Shown here: in pieces, positions 42,007-48,207 of the stretch
How positions within the stretch are numbered: position 1 is the first letter of the stretch
How the letters are laid out: each line of letters starts with the position of its first letter
Assembly (NCBI GenBank): GCA_964519895.1
Contig: CAZFLE010000021.1
Coordinates: 15,004-79,003 of the forward strand
Direction of reading: 5' to 3'
From: CAYFPX01 sp964519895
GTDB lineage: Bacteria > Myxococcota_A > UBA796 > CAJQPC01
Length of the DNA stretch: 64,000 nt
Notes under the pieces: generated by a model
The model's database searches: none
Told to the model about the DNA's origin: nothing
What the model saw: the letters and a program-made list of their open reading frames with translations, nothing else
Translations under genes and position numbers: made by a program

Positions 42007-42656
42007 TGGGACACCAACTTGCCGCCCTGGAAGTGCAGGCGGCGGGCGGGAAAGCGGTTCATCAAGGCGGCGTCGTGGGTGGCGATCAGGATCGTGGTGC
42101 CGCGCAGGTTGACGGCCCTCAGGATCTCCATGACCTCGACTGCCATGGCGCCGTCGAGGTTCCCGGTGGGTTCGTCGGCCAGGATGATGGCGGGGTCGTT
42201 GATGATGGCTCGGGCCACGGCGACGCGCTGTTGCTCGCCCCCGGAGAGGGCAGCGGGTAGGCGGCCCTCCTTGCCCCGCAGGCCGACGGTGTGGAGCACG
42301 GCACGGACCCGCCGGTCGATCTGGCCCCGGTCGGTGCCGAGCACCTCGAGGGCCAGGCCCACGTTGTCGTGCACGTTGCGGCTGGGGATGAGCTTGAAGT
42401 CCTGGAAGACCACCCCGATGTTGCGGCGCAGGAAGGGCAGCTGACGGCCGTTGAGCTTGCTGGCGTCGACGCCGCCGACCAGCAGCTTGCCGGAGCTGGG
42501 CAGCTCGGCACCGTAGAGCAGGCGCAAGAGCGTGCTCTTTCCAGCCCCGGAAGGTCCGGTGACGTAGCAGAACTCGCCCTTGGGGAGCTGGAAGCTCACG
42601 TCGTCCAAGGCCGGGACCTGTCCGTAGGCCTTGTGCACGTGGTAGAGCCGGATCAC
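42003..42656 (-). CDS. ftsE: Cell division ATP-binding protein FtsE
   Basis: A 217-residue ABC ATPase that with FtsX couples ATP hydrolysis to amidase activation at the septum. Walker A is GPSGAGKST at 34-42, the Q-loop is VVFQDFKLIPSRNVHDNV, the ABC signature is LSGGEQQRVAVARAI and Walker B is IILADEPTGNLD, followed by the H-loop ATHD. The FtsE-type sequence (IRLYHVHKAYG at the start) and the ftsX gene behind it make the call safe. The GTG start overlaps the murI stop (GTGA), linking the division genes to precursor synthesis. Confidence 0.96.
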   Translation of the reverse strand: MIRLYHVHKAYGQVPALDDVSFQLPKGEFCYVTGPSGAGKSTLLRLLYGAELPSSGKLLVGGVDASKLNGRQLPFLRRNIGVVFQDFKLIPSRNVHDNVGLALEVLGTDRGQIDRRVRAVLHTVGLRGKEGRLPAALSGGEQQRVAVARAIINDPAIILADEPTGNLDGAMAVEVMEILRAVNLRGTTILIATHDAALMNRFPARRLHFQGGKLVSQ

Positions 42657-43483
42657 GCCGCACGCTCGCTGAAGGGGCCGTCGCCCAGCACCAGGTCGAT
42701 GAGCTCGACGGGCTCGGGGACCGCGCCCAGGAAGCGCGTGCCGACCCGGTGGAAGCGGGCCAGGTTGTCCGTGACCAGGAACCGGGTCGCCGTCGCGGGG
42801 CCGGTGGCCAGCAGCCCCTGGGCGGCGAGGGCCTGGGACACGACCCTGGCCGTGGCTGTGGCCGAGTCCACCAGGGTCACGCCGGGCAGGGCCCGAGCGA
42901 TGGCTGGGCGCAGCAGGGGGTAGTGGGTGCAGCCCAGGATCACGGTGTCTGGACCCCCGGACAGATCCCCGAGATACCGCTGGGCCACCAGCTCGGCGAC
43001 GTCGGTGTCGTGCCAGCCCTCTTCGGCCAGGGACACGAAGAGGGGGCAGGCCACGGCGGTGGGCTGGGCCCCGGCCTGGGCCAGCAGGGCCTGGTAGCGG
43101 CCGCCGCGCACGGTGCCGTCGGTGCCCAGCACGGCCACGCGCCCGGTGCGGGTGCGGGCCAGGGCCTCGTGGACCCCCGGCGCGATGACGCCGAACACCG
43201 GGATCCCGAGCTCACGACCCGTCTGCTGGAGGGCGTCGAGCGCGTGGGTGGTGGCGGTGTTGCACGCGACCACCAGGGCCTTGACGTCGCGGGCCACCAG
43301 GGCGTCGGCGACCTGGCAGGCGTAGCGCAGCACGGTGCGGGGAGAGCGGGTGCCGTAGGGCACGCGTGCGGTGTCGCCCAGGTAGATCAGCGGCTCTTCG
43401 GGGAGCTGGCGGGCCAGAGCCGCCAACACCGTCAGGCCGCCGATCCCCGAGTCGAAGACGCCGATGGCGCGATCGTCTGGCAT
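42653..43483 (-). CDS. murI: Glutamate racemase
   Basis: Makes D-glutamate for the peptidoglycan stem peptide. The 276-residue protein starts at the ATG at 43483 (MPDDRAIGVFDSGIGGLTVL). The two catalytic cysteines are in VVACNTATTH (Cys74) and LGCTHYPLL (about Cys184), with DSGIGGL and YLGDTARVPYG as further family markers. It is the first gene of the minus-strand operon and is divergent from nadD with 54 bases between. The coupling of murI to ftsE is unusual in my experience and worth noting. Confidence 0.96.
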   Translation of the reverse strand: MPDDRAIGVFDSGIGGLTVLAALARQLPEEPLIYLGDTARVPYGTRSPRTVLRYACQVADALVARDVKALVVACNTATTHALDALQQTGRELGIPVFGVIAPGVHEALARTRTGRVAVLGTDGTVRGGRYQALLAQAGAQPTAVACPLFVSLAEEGWHDTDVAELVAQRYLGDLSGGPDTVILGCTHYPLLRPAIARALPGVTLVDSATATARVVSQALAAQGLLATGPATATRFLVTDNLARFHRVGTRFLGAVPEPVELIDLVLGDGPFSERAA

Positions 43484-43537
43484 CACTGGCCGGACACCCC
43501 TGCAGGACTGAGCCCACTCGTGATAACGCCTCCGGCA

Positions 43538-44095
43538 ATGGGTCGAACCACGATCGCGGTGTACGGCGGGAGCTTCAATCCTCCCCACGTGGGGCACGCC
43601 CTGGTGGCAGCGTGGGCCCTCTGGACGGGCCAGGCCGATGCGGTCTGGCTGGTGCCCACATTCCGCCACGCCTTCGACAAGGCCTTGGCGCCCTTCGACG
43701 AGCGCCTGGCCCTGTGCCGCGCCCTCGCCGACGACGTGTCCGGGGCCGTCGAGGTCCTGGATCTGGAGCGCACCCTGCCCGTCCCGAGCTTCACCATCGA
43801 CACCCTCCGTCTGCTCCAGACCCGCCATCCCGGCCACCGGTTCCGGCTGCTGGTCGGCGCGGACATCCTGGAGCAGACCGACGCCTGGAACAGCTGGGCC
43901 GACATCGTGCGGCTGTTTCCGCCGATCGTGGTCGGGCGGGTGGGCTGGCCCCCGGTGCCCGGGGCGCCCACCTTTCCCGGGGTCTCCTCCACCGAGCTGC
44001 GGGCCCGGCTCGCCAGCGGCGAAGCGGTCGACGGCCTGGTGACCCAAGGGGTCGCTGAGCGCCTCCCCGGCAGCTACGGAGCGGCGGCCCGATGA
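43538..44095 (+). CDS. nadD: Probable nicotinate-nucleotide adenylyltransferase
   Basis: A 185-residue nucleotidyltransferase of the NadD type that adenylates nicotinate mononucleotide in NAD synthesis. The N-terminal GGSFNPPHVGHALVA holds the (H/T)xGH nucleotide-binding motif, VWLVPTFRHAFDK is the substrate loop, and FPGVSSTELRARLASGE is the C-terminal (I/V)SST motif. It is slightly shorter than most NadD proteins because the segment before SST is compact. The ATG at 43538 fits the conserved start. Its stop overlaps the next gene (ATGA). A related cytidylyl- or adenylyltransferase is possible but less likely. Confidence 0.85.
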   Translation: MGRTTIAVYGGSFNPPHVGHALVAAWALWTGQADAVWLVPTFRHAFDKALAPFDERLALCRALADDVSGAVEVLDLERTLPVPSFTIDTLRLLQTRHPGHRFRLLVGADILEQTDAWNSWADIVRLFPPIVVGRVGWPPVPGAPTFPGVSSTELRARLASGEAVDGLVTQGVAERLPGSYGAAAR

Positions 44096-44763
44096 GCGGC
44101 GTGCTCTATCTCTACGACATCGACGGCACGCTGCTCAGCACCGGGGGTGCCGGTCGCCGGGCCCTGAACGCGGCCTTCCTGGCCCTTCACGGTGTGCAGG
44201 GGGCCTTTGACGGGGTGTCCTTTGCCGGGTGCACCGACCCCAGCATCTCGGCCCAGGCCCACGCCGCGGCGGGTGTTCCCTGGAGTCCCCAGTCCCTCCA
44301 GGAGCTCCAGAGGGCGTACCTGGCACGGCTCCCAGGGGTGCTGGCGGCCGCTCGGGCGGACCTGGTCATCCATCCGGGTGTGCACCAGGCCCTCGCTGCC
44401 ACGGCTCGGCGAGGCACCAACGCCTTGCTCACCGGCAACTGGCGGGCGGGGGCCCGGGCCAAGCTGGCGCCGGTGGACCTGTGGGAGTCGTTCGCCCTGG
44501 GCGCCTTTGGCGACGACTCCGGGAATCGGAACGACCTGGTCCCGGTGGCCGAGGCCCGCGCCCGGTCTGCCGGGCTCTCCTTTGGGCGCACGGTCGTCAT
44601 CGGAGACACCCCCGCCGACGTGGCCTGCGCCCGCGCGGGCGGGGCGGTGGCGGTCGCCGTGTCGACCGGCTGGAGCACCCGAGAGGCGCTGGTCAGCGCC
44701 GGGCCCGACCTGTTGCTCGAGGATCTGGCGGTCGGGCTGCCCAGGCTGCTCGCCGCGGCGTGA
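44092..44763 (+). CDS. HAD-superfamily phosphatase
   Basis: A 223-residue haloacid-dehalogenase-like hydrolase. Motif I is YLYDIDGTLLST (nucleophile Asp near residue 9), motif II LLTGNW, and motifs III/IV are GRTVVIGDTPADVACARA, with a helical cap between about 17 and 85. This is the phosphoglycolate-phosphatase-like subgroup. The substrate cannot be read from sequence. The start overlaps the nadD stop by four bases, so it may act on a metabolite of the NAD pathway or simply be coupled. It ends immediately before the convergent Kelch-like gene. Confidence 0.88.
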   Translation: MSGVLYLYDIDGTLLSTGGAGRRALNAAFLALHGVQGAFDGVSFAGCTDPSISAQAHAAAGVPWSPQSLQELQRAYLARLPGVLAAARADLVIHPGVHQALAATARRGTNALLTGNWRAGARAKLAPVDLWESFALGAFGDDSGNRNDLVPVAEARARSAGLSFGRTVVIGDTPADVACARAGGAVAVAVSTGWSTREALVSAGPDLLLEDLAVGLPRLLAAA

Positions 44764-46347
44764 TCAGTTCCTGTGGGTCCAGAAGCCCACGTAGGTGCCG
44801 GCGGACCAATTGTCCTGGCCCCCGCCCATGATGACCGCGCCGAAGTCCGGGTCGTTCGCCACCAGAGGCCACACCGTGCGGCCCTTGAGCACCCCAGACG
44901 TGTCCCCGGCCGCGCAGGAATCCGCCGGTTCCCAGGAGCCGTCGGACAGGTTGAAGATCTCCCCGCAGGCCAGCGGGTCGGCCGCGTTCTGCTCGCCGTA
45001 GGGGACCTCGGACGCCATCCTGACGCCCCCCACCACGAGCACCCGGCTGCCGCTCAGGGGAATGGCTCGGTGACCGGCCCGGCCGATGGCCATCTCGTCG
45101 ACCTCTTCGAAGGCGCGGGCCTGGTGGTCATAGATCCAGGCGCGGCTGCTGGCGTCGACCATCTCGCCCAGGCCTACGATGGCCTCGCCGGTGGAGACCC
45201 CCCCGGCGATCAGGACCTGGCCCTCGTCCAGGTAGGTCACCGTGTGGTGGCCCAGATCGAGGGGCATGGCGGTGGCGATCTCGTCGATGTCCTCGTTGGG
45301 CGCCGCCAGGTGGCACACGTCCGACGTGAACCAGCTGTTGTCGGTGGTCTCGAGCCCGCCGCAATGAATCACGCCTTCGGTGGTGCCGAGCACGTCTGCC
45401 GCGCCATAGGCGGCGATGTTGAAGGGGCCGAGCTTCTGGAAGGACCGCTCGTTGCGGTCGAAGTAGTCGACATAGGTGACCGCGGCGATCACCCCGCCGA
45501 AGACCTTGTTCATGCCTCCGAACAGGACCACGTCGCCCTGGCGGTTCTGCACCGCCACGTGGTCGAAGCGTGGCACGCCCAGCCAGGCGTCGTTGTCGAG
45601 CTCCTCGATGTCGCCGGTCTCGGGGTCGAAGAGGAACGCGGTGCCGGTGATGTTGTTCGGGTCGCCCCACGTGGCGGTGCCGCCGGCCACCAGCACCTGA
45701 CCGCCCAGCTCGTCGACGTCGTTCAGGGTGGTGGCGGTGGCCCCGACGCGGGTCGTGACGGTGGTGCCGCCGTCGTCGTAGCCGGGCATGACGCCGAGCT
45801 CGACGAACACCGGGTCTGCGTCTGGCTCGCCCAGGTCCAGCACCGAGATGGTGTCGGACGGCTCGTCCACCCCGCCGTTGAGGGTCCGGTCCTCGCCGCC
45901 GAACAAGAGGTAGCGACCGTCGCCCAGCGCGGTCAGGGCGCCCTGGAAGACGCCTTCCTTGTCGTCTCGATCGGCCAGCCATCCCAGCGCGTCGACCTCG
46001 CCGATCCAGATCGGGACCTGCAGGGACTCGCCGTCCGCGATGTGGACCGGGCCGGTGCGCCCATAGGCCGTGACCTGGTGGTTCGAGCTGCCCCGGTAGG
46101 TCAGCGTGTCGCCGTTCATGACGTCCAGGCCTCCCAGGCTCACCTGGGTGCCGGTCAGGGTCATCTCCTGGTAGACGTCGTTGCCGGGCCCGACCACCTG
46201 GAGCGAGTGGGAGTCCACGGTGGCGAAGGGGTCCTGGTTGCGCTCGGCCACCACCGGCACGAGCTCGAGCTCGTAGGTCACCCCTTCCTCGCCGCCTGTG
46301 CAGCCGGCCAGGAGACCCGCGGTCCAGAACACCGCCAAGACGCCCAT
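44764..46347 (-). CDS. Kelch-like beta-propeller lipoprotein
   Basis: A 527-residue exported lipoprotein with lipobox LLAGC at Cys16, starting at the ATG at 46347 after GGAGGA. A beta domain (about 25-145) precedes repeated Kelch-type blades, seen as RYLLFGGEDRTLNGG, GGQVLVAGGTATWGD, GDVVLFGGMNKV, EGVIHCGGLETT, GQVLIAGGVSTGE and SRVLVVGGVRMA, giving about six or seven blades. It should sit on the outer membrane or surface as a binding protein. The ligand is unknown. Such propeller lipoproteins are common in Myxococcota. It is divergent from pgeF with a 58-base intergenic region. Confidence 0.82.
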   Translation of the reverse strand: MGVLAVFWTAGLLAGCTGGEEGVTYELELVPVVAERNQDPFATVDSHSLQVVGPGNDVYQEMTLTGTQVSLGGLDVMNGDTLTYRGSSNHQVTAYGRTGPVHIADGESLQVPIWIGEVDALGWLADRDDKEGVFQGALTALGDGRYLLFGGEDRTLNGGVDEPSDTISVLDLGEPDADPVFVELGVMPGYDDGGTTVTTRVGATATTLNDVDELGGQVLVAGGTATWGDPNNITGTAFLFDPETGDIEELDNDAWLGVPRFDHVAVQNRQGDVVLFGGMNKVFGGVIAAVTYVDYFDRNERSFQKLGPFNIAAYGAADVLGTTEGVIHCGGLETTDNSWFTSDVCHLAAPNEDIDEIATAMPLDLGHHTVTYLDEGQVLIAGGVSTGEAIVGLGEMVDASSRAWIYDHQARAFEEVDEMAIGRAGHRAIPLSGSRVLVVGGVRMASEVPYGEQNAADPLACGEIFNLSDGSWEPADSCAAGDTSGVLKGRTVWPLVANDPDFGAVIMGGGQDNWSAGTYVGFWTHRN

Positions 46348-46389
46348 GGGTGAGTCCTCCGTCGGCGGAGGGTAGAGTCCCCCCGGAGG

Positions 46390-46405
46390 AGGTGTCAACA
46401 CACCT
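46390..46405 (+). promoter_or_regulatory. Hairpin between ribosome site and start of pgeF
   Basis: AGGTGT-CAAC-ACACCT at 46390-46405 is a perfect 6-bp stem that ends one base before the GTG start at 46406. The GGAGGAGG ribosome site (46385-46392) overlaps its left arm. Folding would bring the site close to the start and could also mask it, so translation may be structure-dependent. Confidence 0.4.
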
Positions 46406-47155
46406 GTGAGGTGGGTCCAGTCCCCGGAGCTGGCGGCGCTGCAGGGTGTCCGACACGGGTTCACCGCCCGATCCGGCGGTGTCTCCCAGGGCGCCCTGGG
46501 CACCCTCAACCTGGCTCCTCGCCCCGGCTCCACCCCAGCGGGGGTGGCCGAGAACTGGGCCAGGGTGACCGCTCGCCTGGCACTCCCCGGGGCGCCGGTC
46601 GCCCTGGTGCACCAGGTCCACGGCTGTGGGGTGCTCGACGGCGACGGCGCGGTGTCGGCGAGCCAGGTCGTGGGGGAGGGGGACGCGGTGGTCGTCACCC
46701 GGCCTGGCGTGGTCGCGGCCGTGCGGGTGGCGGACTGCGTGCCCGTCCTGATCGCCGGTCCAGGTGGGGTCGCTGCCGTGCACGCCGGCTGGCGAGGCAC
46801 TGCGGCGGGCGTCGTGGCGGCCGCGGTGAGCGTGTTGTGCGAGCGCACCGGGGCTGCACCCGGGGATCTCGTGGCCGCAGTCGGGCCCTGCATCAGCGCC
46901 CAGGCCTATGAGGTCGGCGACGAGGTGGTCCAAGGCATCTCGGCGCGGGTACCGCCCACCGTCTTCGTGCACCCCGGACAGCCCCGGCCCCACGTGGACC
47001 TCAAGGCCGCCAACGCCTGGCTGTTGGTCCAGGCCGGCGTGGAGCGGGTGGACGTGCTGGGGCACTGCACCCACGGAGACGCCGGGTTCTACTCCCACCG
47101 GCGAGACGGTCCCGCCACAGGGCGACAGGCTGGGGTGATCGCATGGTCTCCCTGA
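46406..47155 (+). CDS. pgeF: PgeF/YfiH family protein (multicopper polyphenol oxidase-like)
   Basis: A 249-residue enzyme of the PgeF/LACC1 family; in E. coli PgeF edits peptidoglycan precursors by removing wrongly added L-serine, and other members act on purine nucleosides. Family markers are HGFTARSGGVSQG near the start, VHQVHGCGVL, VRVADCVPVLIA, AVHAGWRGTAAGVV, AAVGPCISAQAYEVG and the end GHCTHGDAGFYSHRRDG, containing the zinc-binding Cys and His residues. The start is GTG at 46406. It overlaps the following lipoprotein gene by 13 bases. Confidence 0.92.
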   Translation: MRWVQSPELAALQGVRHGFTARSGGVSQGALGTLNLAPRPGSTPAGVAENWARVTARLALPGAPVALVHQVHGCGVLDGDGAVSASQVVGEGDAVVVTRPGVVAAVRVADCVPVLIAGPGGVAAVHAGWRGTAAGVVAAAVSVLCERTGAAPGDLVAAVGPCISAQAYEVGDEVVQGISARVPPTVFVHPGQPRPHVDLKAANAWLLVQAGVERVDVLGHCTHGDAGFYSHRRDGPATGRQAGVIAWSP

Positions 47156-48201
47156 TGATCTTGTGGGCGTTGGGTGGCTGCGGAACCGCCGAGCAGGCGG
47201 TCCTGGACCCCTTCCCGTCGGCGCTGGCCGCCTATGAGGCCGGGGTCCTGGCCCTCGAGGACGGCCGTCCGGCCCAGGCGGTCCAGGCGCTGGAGCAGGC
47301 GGTCCAGGCCGATCCTCGGAGTCCCGAGCTGCAGCTGTGGCTGGGGCGCGCTCGGGCTGCAGCAGGGAACGCGCCGGGAGCCGTCCAGGCGGCGAGCGCC
47401 GCGCTGGCGCTGCGCTCGGGTTGGGGGCTGGCGCTCTACAACCGGGCCTGCTGGCGCGTCGGGGCCGGCGAGCTGGAGGCCGCTGTGGTCGATCTGGAGG
47501 CCGCCTTGCGCACTGGCGAGGTCGGTGCCCTCACGGCGGGTGCCGATCCGGACCTGGCGGCTCTGAGGCAGGACCCTCGCTTCGCCGATCGGGTGCCGGG
47601 GGCCAGCCTGCCCGTGCTGCTCGAGGGGGGGCCCGAGTCGGTCTTTCAGGGCTCGGACTGGACCGCGACCCTGTTCGTGCGGCACCCGGTGGGGGAGCGA
47701 CCGGAGATCGTCTGGCAGGGGGCTTCACCGCCCGGGCTGACGCTGCGCCGGGTCATCGAGGACGCGACGGTCGAGGGGGACGAGGTCCGATCGTCCGTCG
47801 CCTGGACGTGGCGGGTCGGGGGCCCCTTCAGCGGAGCCGTCGGTCCCCTCGCGGTGCGAGCCGGTGGCCTCACGGGGGTCACAGAGGCCGTCCAGGTGCG
47901 CTTCCTGGCCCCCCCCGACACGCCGCCGGCCGCAGGGCCCGCACCCAGCCTGCCGCTCCCGCAGGCCGTGCTGGAGGGACTGGTGGACGGCGCTCCGGTG
48001 CGCGAGGGCAGCCAGGTCCGGGTGAGGGTCGCTGCCGGAGATCGGGTGGCCTGGACCCCCCGCCCGGCGGATCTGGTCCGGTTCGAGCAGCGCGATCAGG
48101 GCCAGGTCGACTGGATCGCGTGGGTGGCCGAGTCCGATCCGGAAACGGTGATCAAGGTGACCCGCGGTCGGCAGGTCCGGTTCGAAGGCACCGTGCCCTG
48201 A
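47143..48201 (+). CDS. TPR-containing lipoprotein
   Basis: A 352-residue protein with a very short signal and lipobox ALGGC (Cys13). Residues about 25-135 contain two or three TPR-like helices (ALAAYEAGVLALEDGRPAQAV, LQLWLGRARAAAGNAPGAV), and the rest is a beta-rich region of unknown family, with segments such as LPVLLEGGPESVFQGSDW and VRVRVAAGDRVAWTPRP. An ATG at 47155 overlapping the pgeF stop is an alternative start. It is co-transcribed with pgeF. The role may be an outer-membrane accessory factor, but nothing in the sequence proves it. Confidence 0.7.
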   Translation: MVSLMILWALGGCGTAEQAVLDPFPSALAAYEAGVLALEDGRPAQAVQALEQAVQADPRSPELQLWLGRARAAAGNAPGAVQAASAALALRSGWGLALYNRACWRVGAGELEAAVVDLEAALRTGEVGALTAGADPDLAALRQDPRFADRVPGASLPVLLEGGPESVFQGSDWTATLFVRHPVGERPEIVWQGASPPGLTLRRVIEDATVEGDEVRSSVAWTWRVGGPFSGAVGPLAVRAGGLTGVTEAVQVRFLAPPDTPPAAGPAPSLPLPQAVLEGLVDGAPVREGSQVRVRVAAGDRVAWTPRPADLVRFEQRDQGQVDWIAWVAESDPETVIKVTRGRQVRFEGTVP

Positions 48202-48207
48202 GCGCGT

